The notes under the pieces: model-generated
What the model was told of the DNA's origin: nothing
Databases searched by the model: none
The model's input: the letters and a program-made list of their open reading frames with translations, nothing else
Made by a program: the position numbers and the translations under genes
Part shown: piece by piece, positions 15,048 through 24,390 of the stretch
Position numbering within the stretch: the first letter of the stretch is position 1
Layout of the letters: every line of letters starts with the position of its first letter
Assembly: GCA_015060765.1 (NCBI GenBank)
Contig: SUXW01000003.1
Location: 124,001 to 188,000 of the forward strand
DNA from: Bacteroides sp.
Lineage (GTDB): Bacteria > Bacteroidota > Bacteroidia > Bacteroidales > Bacteroidaceae
Direction: 5' to 3'
Length of the DNA stretch: 64,000 bases

Positions 15048-16160
15048 ATGAAAGAGAATAAACTTATAACTGTAACTTCGCCTTTATTGCCTGACCTTTC
15101 TGAATTTAATGAAATGCTTCAAAAAATTTGGAATAGCAAATGGATAACAAATAATGGTACTTTTCATCAACAATTGGAAAAGGAATTAGCGAGTTATCTT
15201 AAAGTACCCTATATCAGTCTGTTTACCAACGGTACACTTCCTTTGATTACAGCTCTTCAAGCACTTCGAATTACAGGTGAAGTTATTACCACTCCTTACA
15301 GTTTTGTCGCTACCACTCATTCTCTGTGGTGGAATGGTATCAAACCTGTGTTTGTTGATATTGATCCAGATACCGGTAATATTGATCCAGATAAAATTGA
15401 AGCAGCCATAACGCCAAAGACTACTGCTATTATGCCTGTTCATGTGTATGGTAAACCCTGTGATACAAAGCGAATTCAGAAAATAGCTGATAAATATGGG
15501 TTGAAAGTAATCTATGATGCAGCTCACGCATTTGGTGTAGAAGTAGATGGTGAAAGTATTCTGAAAGCAGGCGATATGTCTACTCTCAGCTTTCATGCTA
15601 CGAAAGTATACAATACTATCGAGGGTGGAGCTTTGGTTATGCATGATGAAAAGACCAAACAACGTATTGACTACTTGAAGAATTTTGGCTTTGCCAATGA
15701 GGTTGAAGTGATAGCACCTGGTATCAATAGTAAGATGGATGAAATGCGTGCAGCCTACGGTTTGTTAAATTTGAAGCAAGTAGATGCAGCTATCGAAGCT
15801 CGTCATCAAGTAGCCGTAAAGTATAGGGAAGCGTTACGCCCCATTGAAGGGATTGCTTTTATGGACGATATGCCAGGGGTTAAACACAACTATAGCTATT
15901 TCCCACTTTTTGTAGATGCTGAAAAATACGGTATGACTCGTGATGAACTTTACTTTAAGATGAAAGAGCAAAACGTATTAGGTCGCCGTTATTTCTATCC
16001 GTTAATTAGTGAATTCTCTACTTATCGTGGGTTACCATCGTCCAATCCTGAAAATTTACCCAATGCGCATAAAATGGCAGATAGTGTGATTTGTTTGCCT
16101 ATGCATCATGAATTGACAAGTGAAGATATTGAACGAATTTTGAATACAATAATTAAATAA
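15048..16160 (+). CDS. DegT/DnrJ/EryC1 sugar aminotransferase (VioA-like)
   Basis: This 370-aa PLP enzyme of the DegT/DnrJ/EryC1/StrS family aminates keto sugars on nucleotide carriers. The cofactor-binding stretches are FTNGTLPLITALQ, VIYDAAHAFG (Asp and His-Ala) and SFHATKVYNTIEGGAL, whose Lys would form the Schiff base. Sequence style is close to VioA, which makes dTDP-4-amino-4,6-dideoxyglucose. With rfbB two genes upstream supplying the 4-keto sugar, a dTDP-amino-dideoxyhexose is the likely product, but C3 versus C4 specificity cannot be read by eye. Confidence 0.87.
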   Translation: MKENKLITVTSPLLPDLSEFNEMLQKIWNSKWITNNGTFHQQLEKELASYLKVPYISLFTNGTLPLITALQALRITGEVITTPYSFVATTHSLWWNGIKPVFVDIDPDTGNIDPDKIEAAITPKTTAIMPVHVYGKPCDTKRIQKIADKYGLKVIYDAAHAFGVEVDGESILKAGDMSTLSFHATKVYNTIEGGALVMHDEKTKQRIDYLKNFGFANEVEVIAPGINSKMDEMRAAYGLLNLKQVDAAIEARHQVAVKYREALRPIEGIAFMDDMPGVKHNYSYFPLFVDAEKYGMTRDELYFKMKEQNVLGRRYFYPLISEFSTYRGLPSSNPENLPNAHKMADSVICLPMHHELTSEDIERILNTIIK

Positions 16161-16162
16161 AG

Positions 16163-17329
16163 ATGATAAAAGTTTCAGAAGTATCCCAACAGGTTCAACC
16201 GTCCTTGACTAGAAAATTATTCAATTTGGCCAAGCAATATGACAATGTAATTGATTTTACATTGGGGGATCCTGATGTGCAACCTCATCAAGATATTAAA
16301 GATGCAGGTTGTAGAGCCATCCAACAAGGAAAGACCCGTTATTCACAAAATGCTGGTTTGTTGGAATTGCGACAGGTCATCACTCAATATTACAAACGAA
16401 AAGAAGGCTTTGAATTTGATCCATTAAAGGAAATTATTGTAACCGTAGGAGCTATGGAAGGATTGTATTTGGCTTTGTTAAGTCTGTTAGATCCGGAAGA
16501 CGAAGTGATAATACCGGCTCCTTACTATGTAAACTATGTTCAGATGGTCAAGATGTGCCATGCTGTTCCTGTAGTGGTGGATAATCCGAATGCCGATGCT
16601 TTGAGTTTCAATGTAGAAGATGTTGAAAAATCCATTACGCCAAAGACACGTGCTATCATTATCAATACTCCTTCCAATCCTTCCGGTAAAATTATTCCTT
16701 GGGAAAAGATAGAACAATTGGCACAAATCGCCAAGGAACACGATTTGGTAGTGATAGCTGATGAAGTTTATAAATGTCTAATATATGACCAGACTCTGTT
16801 CAAGAGCATTGTTTCTATAGAAGGAATGCGTGAGAGAACCATTCTTATCAACAGTCTTTCCAAAGAATTCTGTATGACAGGTTGGCGTATAGGTTATGTT
16901 ATCGCTCCCGAAGAAGTAGTTGCTACTATGACCAAATTGCAAGAAAATGTCGTAGCTTGTGCACCTCTACCTTCACAATATGCAGCGATTCAAGCATTGA
17001 GTGGAGAAGAAAACTATTCTCGTAACATGGTGGATATATTTACGAAAAGAAGGAATGTATTGGTAGAAGGCATTCAAACCATTCCTCTTTTGAAATGTAC
17101 CCCTCCCGATGCGACATTCTATCTGATGGTTGATATCTCTGCTACTGGAATGAAGTCTGAAGAGTTTGCCATCGAATTACTTAAGAGTGTACAGGTAGCT
17201 TTGGTACCCGGTATTACATATGGAGTGAGTTGTGATAATTATGTACGTATAGCGTTTACATTGGACGAAGAAAAAATCCGTGAAGGCATCAAGCGTATTG
17301 CATCATTTGTAAATCAATTGAAGAAATGA
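16163..17329 (+). CDS. Class I/II PLP aminotransferase (aspartate aminotransferase fold)
   Basis: A 388-aa fold-type I aminotransferase. It shows TLGDPDVQPH, the cofactor-binding NTPSNPSGKIIP and VIADEVYKCLIY, and the Schiff-base Lys in NSLSKEFCMTGWRIGY. Enzymes of this kind act on free amino acids rather than sugars. It starts two bases after the sugar aminotransferase and overlaps the following ATP-grasp gene by four bases. I infer it makes or modifies the amino acid that the ATP-grasp enzyme then ligates to the amino sugar. Confidence 0.85.
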   Translation: MIKVSEVSQQVQPSLTRKLFNLAKQYDNVIDFTLGDPDVQPHQDIKDAGCRAIQQGKTRYSQNAGLLELRQVITQYYKRKEGFEFDPLKEIIVTVGAMEGLYLALLSLLDPEDEVIIPAPYYVNYVQMVKMCHAVPVVVDNPNADALSFNVEDVEKSITPKTRAIIINTPSNPSGKIIPWEKIEQLAQIAKEHDLVVIADEVYKCLIYDQTLFKSIVSIEGMRERTILINSLSKEFCMTGWRIGYVIAPEEVVATMTKLQENVVACAPLPSQYAAIQALSGEENYSRNMVDIFTKRRNVLVEGIQTIPLLKCTPPDATFYLMVDISATGMKSEEFAIELLKSVQVALVPGITYGVSCDNYVRIAFTLDEEKIREGIKRIASFVNQLKK

Positions 17330-18525
17330 AGAAAATATTGATGTTGGGTGGCTCCTTGTATCAGGTATATGCCATCAAAGAAGCTGTTAGATTGGGTTAT
17401 CATGTGATTACTTGTGATTATTTACCCGATAATCCGGGTCATCAATATGCGCATGAATACTATAATGTAAGTACTACCGATAAGGAAGCGGTATTAGAAC
17501 TTGCAAAGAAACTTCAAGTAGATGGTGTCGTAGCCTATGCTTCGGATCCTGCTGCGCCTACAGCTGCTTATGTTTGTGAGCAGTTGGGCTTGCCTACCTC
17601 TCCCTATAAGTCCGTAGAAATTCTTTCTAACAAAGATTTGTTCCGTGACTTTTTACAAGAACATGGTTTTAATTGTCCCAAGGCTATGGGCTTTACTACC
17701 TACGAAGAAGCTTTGATACATATTGATGAATTCCAAATGCCTGTGATGGTTAAGCCGGTCGATTCATCGGGCAGTAAGGGAATCAACAAAATGACAGACA
17801 AGTCGCAATTGAAACATTTTGTCGACGATGCCCTTCATTATTCCCGTGGCAAACGTTTCTTGATAGAAGAATTCATTGTTAAGAAAGGACATCAAATTTC
17901 TGGCGATGCCTTTTCGGTTGATGGTAAATTGGTATTCCATTGTTTAGGAAATGAATTCTACGACCCTACTTGCGACAAAGATTTTGCACCACTTGGTGAA
18001 TGCTGGCCTTTCCAAATGGACCATAAATACATCGAAGACCTTGAACAGCAGTTGCAGCGGTTGATGGCATTGCTGAATATGAAAAGCAATGCTTATAATG
18101 TAGAAGCTATTGTGGGTCAAGATGACAAAGTATATTTGCTTGAATTGGGTGCCCGTTCGGGAGGCAGTTTGATACCACAAGTTACGGAATATGCGACAGG
18201 GGTTAATATGGTAACCTATGTGATCAAGGCAGCCATGGGTGAAGATTGTTCCGACCTTAAGCAAGTAGAACCTACGGGTTTTTGGTCGAACTATATGGTA
18301 CATGCCAATGCTACCGGTAAGTTCGTACGTATAGAATTCGATGAAGAATTCAAGACCAAACATTTGGTTGATTGGGTTACTGATATTAAGCTAGGCGATG
18401 CTGTCCATAAATTTCGCGATGCACAAGATTGTATAGGGGAATTTATCTTGAAATACGATAGTATGGAACAGATGTTTGAGGTTATTAAGAATATAGAAAA
18501 GTTTGTAAATGTAGTGGTTGAATAA
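17326..18525 (+). CDS. ATP-grasp ligase
   Basis: This 399-aa protein opens KKILMLGGSLYQVYAIKEA, the pre-ATP-grasp domain of carboxylate-amine ligases. ATP-binding features include SNKDLFRDFLQEHG, MVKPVDSSGSKGI (glycine-rich loop), LIEEFI and YLLELGARSGGSLIPQ (metal-binding Glu). It would activate a carboxylate as acyl phosphate and join it to an amine. The four-base overlap with the PLP gene, and the GNAT gene six bases downstream, suggest a small module that acylates the amino sugar with an amino or hydroxy acid. Confidence 0.85.
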   Translation: MKKILMLGGSLYQVYAIKEAVRLGYHVITCDYLPDNPGHQYAHEYYNVSTTDKEAVLELAKKLQVDGVVAYASDPAAPTAAYVCEQLGLPTSPYKSVEILSNKDLFRDFLQEHGFNCPKAMGFTTYEEALIHIDEFQMPVMVKPVDSSGSKGINKMTDKSQLKHFVDDALHYSRGKRFLIEEFIVKKGHQISGDAFSVDGKLVFHCLGNEFYDPTCDKDFAPLGECWPFQMDHKYIEDLEQQLQRLMALLNMKSNAYNVEAIVGQDDKVYLLELGARSGGSLIPQVTEYATGVNMVTYVIKAAMGEDCSDLKQVEPTGFWSNYMVHANATGKFVRIEFDEEFKTKHLVDWVTDIKLGDAVHKFRDAQDCIGEFILKYDSMEQMFEVIKNIEKFVNVVVE

Positions 18526-18530
18526 CTAAT

Positions 18531-18965
18531 ATGCTCATATATAAAAACGAAACCCCTTCTTTAGAATCTATAAGAGATTTTTTTTATCTTACTGATAACG
18601 AATTTGATTTACCTTTAAGTCAAAAGGTGAATATTGAAGAGTATACTCTTAAATTATATACTTATGCTGATTTCTTTGTCTGTTATGATGATGATAGAAT
18701 CGTTGGTATGATTTGTTGTTATATGAATCGTCCCCCCGAAGCGTATATTTCACATGTATGTGTCTCTTCTGAATATCAAGGAAAGGGAATATTTAAGACG
18801 TTATTTAATTATGTTGTAGATCAGAGTCTAGAAAAACAATTTACTAAGATTTTGTTAGAAGTTTCAAAACTTAATAAAAAGGCTCAGACAATATATTGTG
18901 GCCTAGATTTTGTAGTAATGCAACAAAAAGATAACTCTTATATCATGAAAAAAACTTTAGTGTAA
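18531..18965 (+). CDS. GNAT N-acetyltransferase
   Basis: A 144-aa single-domain GNAT protein. The acetyl-CoA loop is VSSEYQGKGIFKTLF (Q-x-G-K-G/I), preceded by the strand AYISHVCV and followed by KILLEVSKLNKKAQTIY, which is the usual beta-5 region. It lies six bases after the ATP-grasp gene and fifteen before the cytidylyltransferase fusion. It could acetylate the dTDP-amino sugar made by the upstream aminotransferase or the amino acid attached to it. The substrate is not readable. Confidence 0.82.
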   Translation: MLIYKNETPSLESIRDFFYLTDNEFDLPLSQKVNIEEYTLKLYTYADFFVCYDDDRIVGMICCYMNRPPEAYISHVCVSSEYQGKGIFKTLFNYVVDQSLEKQFTKILLEVSKLNKKAQTIYCGLDFVVMQQKDNSYIMKKTLV

Positions 18966-18979
18966 AATATGTTACTGCT

Positions 18980-20326
18980 ATGACTAAAGTTATAACATAT
19001 GGTACCTTTGATTTATTACATCAAGGGCATATAAACCTGTTACGTAGAGCTAAAGATCTTGGCGACTATTTAATTGTTGGTGTAACCAATGATAACTTTG
19101 ATCGTGAACGTGGAAAGTTAAATGTACGTAACAATGTTCTTGAGCGAGTAGAAGCTGTGAGAGCTACAGGTTTAGCAGACCAAATAATAATAGAAGATTA
19201 TATAGGCCAAAAGATAGATGATATACAAAAGTATAATGTAGATGTCTTTGCTATAGGTTCAGATTGGGAAGGGAAATTTGATTATTTATCAGAATTCTGT
19301 AAAATTGTTTATTTACCTCGCACTGAAGGTATTTCATCAACAATGTTACGTAATGAATATCAAAGTGTTGTAAGGGTTGGTGTTATAGGTTGTGGACGTA
19401 TTGCTATACGGTTTATTCCAGAAGCAAATTTTGTAAGTGGGGTTTTTATCAGAGCGGTATATGATATTGATTTGAATAAGGCTACTTCTGTTGGTAATAA
19501 ATTTAAAATACCGGAAATTTGTCAGTCATGCGAAGAACTTATACAAAAAGTTGATGCGGTGTATATTGCTACTCCTCATTTATCTCATTATGGATATATC
19601 AAACAATCACTTTTAGCAAACAAACATGTACTTTGTGAAATACCAATGGTGTTAAATGGATGTCAAGCACGTGAATTGTATGAGTTGGCTGAAAGGAAAG
19701 GTCTGATATTGATGGAAGCAAACAAAACTGCTCATTGTCCTGCATTTAAACATCTGATGGTGATGATAAAAAGTGGGGTTATAGGGGAGATTGTTGATAT
19801 TGAGGCATCTTTGTCACGTTTGTTACCTGATAAAAAATCGCGTGAATTTGATGTTGAACAAGCTGGTGGAGCTATGTATGAATCCGCATCATATCCATTG
19901 TTACCTATTTTTAAATTATTAGGTATACACTATAAACATTTAAACATATATAGTCGGATGGAAAAAGGAGTGGATATCTATACGAAAGGAGTTATGTGCT
20001 TTCCACAAGCTATATGTTCTTTTAAAGTAGGCGTCGGAGTGAAGACGGAAGGTAATTTAGTTATATCAGGTACGAAAGGATATGCTTATGTGCCAGCTCC
20101 ATGGTGGAAGACTGATTATTTTGAATTACGATATGAAGATCAGAATGAAAATAAAAAGTTTTTCTATAAATGGGATGGCGATGGTTTGCGCTATGAAATA
20201 CAAGAATTTATCTCTTGTATCTTTAATAAACGCTTGAATTCAGTCCATTTATATTGCAAAGAGAGCATAGCAATGGCTGAAGTTATGCAACAATTTGCTG
20301 AGCGTAAGAATGTTATGATAATATAG
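18980..20326 (+). CDS. Fusion of a TagD-like cytidylyltransferase and a Gfo/Idh/MocA oxidoreductase
   Basis: This 448-aa protein has two domains. Residues 1-130 are a glycerol-3-phosphate cytidylyltransferase-like domain: ITYGTFDLLHQGHINLLRRA with the HxGH motif, FAIGSDWEGKFDYL and the closing ISSTMLRN. Residues 131-448 are a Gfo/Idh/MocA oxidoreductase with the dinucleotide-binding VGVIGCGRIAIRF, VDAVYIATPH and CEIPMVLNGCQA (E-x-P with Lys replaced by Ile). It lies among LicD, IspD-like and FGGY kinase genes, so it probably reduces or oxidises a small polyol precursor and activates its phosphate with CTP. The open frame is continuous, so this is a real fusion unless the sequence contains an error near codon 130. 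Confidence 0.85.
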   Translation: MTKVITYGTFDLLHQGHINLLRRAKDLGDYLIVGVTNDNFDRERGKLNVRNNVLERVEAVRATGLADQIIIEDYIGQKIDDIQKYNVDVFAIGSDWEGKFDYLSEFCKIVYLPRTEGISSTMLRNEYQSVVRVGVIGCGRIAIRFIPEANFVSGVFIRAVYDIDLNKATSVGNKFKIPEICQSCEELIQKVDAVYIATPHLSHYGYIKQSLLANKHVLCEIPMVLNGCQARELYELAERKGLILMEANKTAHCPAFKHLMVMIKSGVIGEIVDIEASLSRLLPDKKSREFDVEQAGGAMYESASYPLLPIFKLLGIHYKHLNIYSRMEKGVDIYTKGVMCFPQAICSFKVGVGVKTEGNLVISGTKGYAYVPAPWWKTDYFELRYEDQNENKKFFYKWDGDGLRYEIQEFISCIFNKRLNSVHLYCKESIAMAEVMQQFAERKNVMII

Positions 20327-20344
20327 AAAAAGGAAAATATAATA

Positions 20345-21241
20345 ATGAATGATTTGATTTTTAATATTCCAAAATGCTTTTATTCAGAAGAAATACGAAA
20401 TGGTTTTAAAATTTCTTCTGAAATGAAACATGTATGGGCTGTGCAACTTGAAATATTGAGTGAAATTATAAGGATTTGTGAAAAGTATAAGATAAAATAT
20501 TTTGCCATAGGTGGTACATTATTAGGAGCTGCTCGACATAAAGGTTATATTCCTTGGGATGATGATTTAGATATAGCTATGCCTCGTTTTGATTATGATA
20601 AGTTTTGTAAAATAGCACCTGGGGAATTTAGGTCTCCTTTTTTTCTTCAAACAGAAGAAACTGATCCAGGATATCTTTTGAGACATGCAAAAGTCAGGAA
20701 TAGTAATACTACTGGAATATTAACTAGTCAAAAAGATAATAAGTATCAATTTAACCAGGGTATATTTGTAGATATTTTCCCTTTGGATAAACTTCCAGAT
20801 GATATAGATGAAAGAAAGGTTTATTTCAATGATTTATATAAAGCATGGGGGGATGTTTATAAATATAGTGCTTATATAAATAGGAATGAAGGTTGTTTAC
20901 CTGAAAATAAATCTTTGGAGCAAATAGCAAATGAAGCACGAAGGTTAAATAGGCAATATGAAGAATTAGCTTCAAAATATGCAAATACTCTTTCAAGAGA
21001 GGAATGCATATTGGCTGTTACAATCCAATCAAATAAGATTGTTACATCATGTACATGGAATTGTGTAGATTTTGATGAAATAGAATATGTACCTTTTGAA
21101 TTTATGCGTATTCCTATTCCATATAAATATGATAATATCCTGACTAAACAATACGGTGATTGGAGAACGTTTGTTATAGCGGATAGTCTTCATGGTGAAG
21201 TCATTTTTAATGTAAATAAATCGTATAAAGATTTTATCTAA
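20345..21241 (+). CDS. LicD-family phosphotransferase
   Basis: At 298 aa this carries the LicD core: EIIRICEKYKIKYFAIGGTLLGAARHKGYIPWDDDLDIAMPR, with the GGTLLGAxRHxGxIPWDDDxD signature that forms the nucleotidyltransferase-like active site. LicD proteins transfer a phospho-alcohol (phosphocholine, phosphoribitol and similar) from a CDP-activated donor to a sugar. Two cytidylyltransferases, one on each side in the operon, are the likely suppliers. No membrane segment is seen, so it should act in the cytoplasm before the repeat unit is flipped. Confidence 0.9.
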   Translation: MNDLIFNIPKCFYSEEIRNGFKISSEMKHVWAVQLEILSEIIRICEKYKIKYFAIGGTLLGAARHKGYIPWDDDLDIAMPRFDYDKFCKIAPGEFRSPFFLQTEETDPGYLLRHAKVRNSNTTGILTSQKDNKYQFNQGIFVDIFPLDKLPDDIDERKVYFNDLYKAWGDVYKYSAYINRNEGCLPENKSLEQIANEARRLNRQYEELASKYANTLSREECILAVTIQSNKIVTSCTWNCVDFDEIEYVPFEFMRIPIPYKYDNILTKQYGDWRTFVIADSLHGEVIFNVNKSYKDFI

Positions 21242-21264
21242 AAATTATTCTATTATAAAATCCT

Positions 21265-21975
21265 ATGAATATTGCTGTTATGCTTGCCGGTGGTACTGGT
21301 GAAAGAATGGGGGCTGGTCGTCCCAAACAATATTTGGAGATTGGCTCGAAACCTCTTATTGTTCATTGTCTGGAAATATTTCAAAAATCTCCTAATATTG
21401 ATGCAATTGAGATAGTTAGTCATGTAGATTGGATTGAACATGTTTGGGAGTTAGCTAAGAAATTTAATATAACCAAATTGAAGTGGATTTGTGAAGGAGG
21501 GTGTTCTTGCCAAGAATCAACTCGAAATGGTATATTTAATTTGAAGGGAAAGATTGATGATGATGATCTTCTGATGTTTGTTATGAGTAGTAGTCCTTTT
21601 GTCACGGAAGAAATCATAGAAGATTCTATAAAAGTATGTAGACAGTATGGAAGTGCTTTTGCATGTATGCAAAGTAAGTACAATTTAGCATATACGGAAG
21701 ATAATATATCTTCATCGATGATAAATTTTAAGGAAAAGAACAAAACAATCAATATGCCATGGACTTCAAGTTTTGGCGAATTTTATGCGTCATATAAAAA
21801 GGCCTACGATGAGGGAATAGAAACATATTCTTATTCGTATGTACCTACTTTATGGTTGGCTTTAGGAAAGAAAATTTATTTTTCTTTAGATTCAACAAAA
21901 AATATGTTACATGCAACATATAAAGACGATCTGGAAATATTTGAAGCAGTTTTAAAACTTGAAAATAGATTATAA
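21265..21975 (+). CDS. IspD/TarI-like cytidylyltransferase
   Basis: A 236-aa cytidylyltransferase of the IspD/TarI fold. It opens MLAGGTGERMGAGRPKQYLEI, where the GGxGxRxGxxxPKQ loop binds CTP. The second CTP-binding region is WICEGGCSCQESTRNGI. The usual HDAARP motif appears to be replaced (MSSSPFV), which fits the TarI-like or more distant members rather than a housekeeping IspD. It directly precedes an FGGY kinase by two bases, a natural pair: the kinase phosphorylates a polyol or ketose and this enzyme makes the CDP derivative for LicD. Confidence 0.82.
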   Translation: MNIAVMLAGGTGERMGAGRPKQYLEIGSKPLIVHCLEIFQKSPNIDAIEIVSHVDWIEHVWELAKKFNITKLKWICEGGCSCQESTRNGIFNLKGKIDDDDLLMFVMSSSPFVTEEIIEDSIKVCRQYGSAFACMQSKYNLAYTEDNISSSMINFKEKNKTINMPWTSSFGEFYASYKKAYDEGIETYSYSYVPTLWLALGKKIYFSLDSTKNMLHATYKDDLEIFEAVLKLENRL

Positions 21976-21977
21976 TT

Positions 21978-23507
21978 ATGAAATATTTAATAGGAGTAGA
22001 CGAAGGTACGACTGGATGTAAATCGTGTATATTTGATCAGAATGGAAATATTGTTTCTTCCGCTTCAAGAGAGTATCCCAGTTATTATCCACACCCTGGA
22101 TGGGTAGAGCAAGATATAGAAGAAATTAAATTAGCAGTCTTTGACTCAATAAAAGAATGTGTTATTTCTGCAGGTCGAATGGGAGTAAAATCGGAAGATA
22201 TTGTAGCTATCAGTCATTCAAATCAAGGAATTACTATGGTTCTTCTTGATGAAAATGAGAAGCCTGTGAGAAATCGCACTATAGGATGGCAGGATTTGAG
22301 ATATGTGGACATGCTTCCCGATATTCTTAAAAATGTAGATACAGAACGTTATTGGAACACAGGAGGGATGATGTTCGGTACCTATAATATTGCTGTATTG
22401 AATTGGTTGCAAAAATATGAACCGGAAAATTGGTCAAGGGTTCGTCACATTTGTTCGCATCAAGATTATTTTTTAAGACAATATGGAGCTGATGGCTTTT
22501 ATATTGACGAAGGATGTGTTAATTTTTTATCAATGGCAGACTATCGCACAAATGAATGGAATGAGTATATGATGGGGTTGTTCAATGTTACTAAGGAGCA
22601 ACTACCAATACCCATACATACACCAGGTACAGTTGTTGGATATGTAAAAGAACCATTTTCTGCATTAACGGGTTTGCCTATTGGTTGTAAGGTTTGTTTG
22701 GGTGGATTAGACACAAATTGTTGTTCTTTAGGGGCAGGAGCCATGGAGGCTGGTACTCAAGTTTTGACAATGGGTACAGCAGGTGTATCAATTTTAATTT
22801 CCGATAAAGGCGAGCTTGACCCTAATAAAAGAATTACTGTACGTTCAAATCCAGGATTCGGCAATTATCAGTATTACATCATGACAAATACTGGAGCATC
22901 ATCTTTTAGATGGTTTAGAGATGAATTATGTTCCATGGAAGCTGCGACTGCAAAATTGATGAAGATTGATCCATATAATATCATTACTTCCATAGCTGAA
23001 AACAGTAAACCTGGCGCCAATGGTGTTGTTGCGTTAACTTGTTTTCAAGGTTCTCATACACGTATCAAAAACGAAAAGGCACGTGGAACGTTTTTTGGTA
23101 TTAACTTAGGAACGACTAAGGCGGACATAGCTCAAGCTATATTGGAAGGTATTTGTTTTGAAATGAAGGATATTTTAAAAATGAATGAAGAACTATATGG
23201 AAATAAAGTTCGTAATTTACGTTTGTGTGGTGGAGTTTCTCGTAGTCCATATTGGTGTCAAATGTTTGCAGATATTATGGGTAAACCGATTGAACTTTTA
23301 GAAGCAAAGGAACTAGGATGTCTTGGTGCAGCTATGTGTGCTGGTATTGGAGCTGGTTTGTTTACCAATGTTTCAGACGCTGTAGATAAGGTGGTACGAA
23401 TCAAAGAAGTATTTACTCCAGATCAAAATAGAAAAACTTTATATAATGAAATTATTGAGCAATGGAATAATTGTATGAAGTTTTCTAATAATGAAATATA
23501 CAAATAA
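21978..23507 (+). CDS. FGGY-family carbohydrate kinase
   Basis: This 509-aa protein has both halves of the FGGY kinase fold. The N-terminal phosphate-binding loop is IGVDEGTTGCKSCIFD, WVEQDIEEI follows, and SHSNQGITMVLLD and GWQDLRYVDML are in the usual substrate region. The C-terminal ATP-binding part is RLCGGVSRSPYWCQMFADIMGKPI. It is most like glycerol, xylulose or erythritol kinases. In a capsule locus beside an IspD-like cytidylyltransferase it most plausibly makes a polyol or ketose phosphate for CDP activation. The exact sugar is unknown. Confidence 0.88.
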   Translation: MKYLIGVDEGTTGCKSCIFDQNGNIVSSASREYPSYYPHPGWVEQDIEEIKLAVFDSIKECVISAGRMGVKSEDIVAISHSNQGITMVLLDENEKPVRNRTIGWQDLRYVDMLPDILKNVDTERYWNTGGMMFGTYNIAVLNWLQKYEPENWSRVRHICSHQDYFLRQYGADGFYIDEGCVNFLSMADYRTNEWNEYMMGLFNVTKEQLPIPIHTPGTVVGYVKEPFSALTGLPIGCKVCLGGLDTNCCSLGAGAMEAGTQVLTMGTAGVSILISDKGELDPNKRITVRSNPGFGNYQYYIMTNTGASSFRWFRDELCSMEAATAKLMKIDPYNIITSIAENSKPGANGVVALTCFQGSHTRIKNEKARGTFFGINLGTTKADIAQAILEGICFEMKDILKMNEELYGNKVRNLRLCGGVSRSPYWCQMFADIMGKPIELLEAKELGCLGAAMCAGIGAGLFTNVSDAVDKVVRIKEVFTPDQNRKTLYNEIIEQWNNCMKFSNNEIYK

Positions 23508-23535
23508 ATGGTAATATCAAATTGATATGATATAA

Positions 23536-24390
23536 ATGATGGAACAATCTAATATTGTTGTTAGCGTAATTTGTAATACTTATAATCACGAACTATACAT
23601 ACGTCAATGTTTAGAAGGATTTGTGATGCAAAAAGCATCTTTTAAATTTGAGGTACTTATTCACGATGATGCTTCGACGGATAAAACTGTTGATATAATC
23701 AGAGAATATGAAGCGCAGTATCCAGATATAATTAAACCTATATATCAGACAGAGAATCAATATTCCAAAAAAACTGGGATAATGAAAACTTTTCAATATC
23801 CTCGTGTGAAAGGTAAATATATAGCATTATGTGAAGGGGATGATTATTGGATAGATCCATTAAAATTACAGAAACAGGTAGATTTTATGGAAGGACATCC
23901 TAATCATTCACTTTGTTTTCATGCTCATAATAATGAATATTCAAATGGAAAATCAGATGCTATAAGACGTTATTCTACAGATATGATAGAATGCCCTATG
24001 GAAGATATTATCATGGGTGGAGGTGGATTTATGGCAACGAATTCAATGGTATATAAGGCGGGTATTCATAAGAGTTATCCGGAATGGGTTAAAATGTGTC
24101 CTGTGGGTGATTTGCCTTTAATGTTACTTTTATCAACAAAGGGTAGTGTTGGTTATATAAATGAAATAATGTCATGTTATCGAATTTCATCAATAGGTTC
24201 ATGGTCACAAAGAATGTCATGTGATATAAAAAAACAAATTGATCATAATTCAAAAATAAAAAGAATGTGGATTGCCTATGATTCCTATACAGAAAGAAGA
24301 TATCATTGGATTATTGTAAGAAAGATATTAAAGAATGATTGGAATCTATTAAAAACAATTTTATTACATCTAATAAAAATATTTAAATGA
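23536..24390 (+). CDS. Glycosyltransferase family 2
   Basis: A 284-aa GT2 enzyme. It shows the GT-A start VSVICNTYNHELYIRQCLEG, the UDP-binding LIHDDASTDKTVDIIREY and the EGDDYWIDPLKLQKQ DxD region. It would add one sugar to the lipid-linked repeat unit. ATG codons at 23536 and 23539 are both possible. It overlaps the CapA-like gene by four bases. Confidence 0.88.
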   Translation: MMEQSNIVVSVICNTYNHELYIRQCLEGFVMQKASFKFEVLIHDDASTDKTVDIIREYEAQYPDIIKPIYQTENQYSKKTGIMKTFQYPRVKGKYIALCEGDDYWIDPLKLQKQVDFMEGHPNHSLCFHAHNNEYSNGKSDAIRRYSTDMIECPMEDIIMGGGGFMATNSMVYKAGIHKSYPEWVKMCPVGDLPLMLLLSTKGSVGYINEIMSCYRISSIGSWSQRMSCDIKKQIDHNSKIKRMWIAYDSYTERRYHWIIVRKILKNDWNLLKTILLHLIKIFK

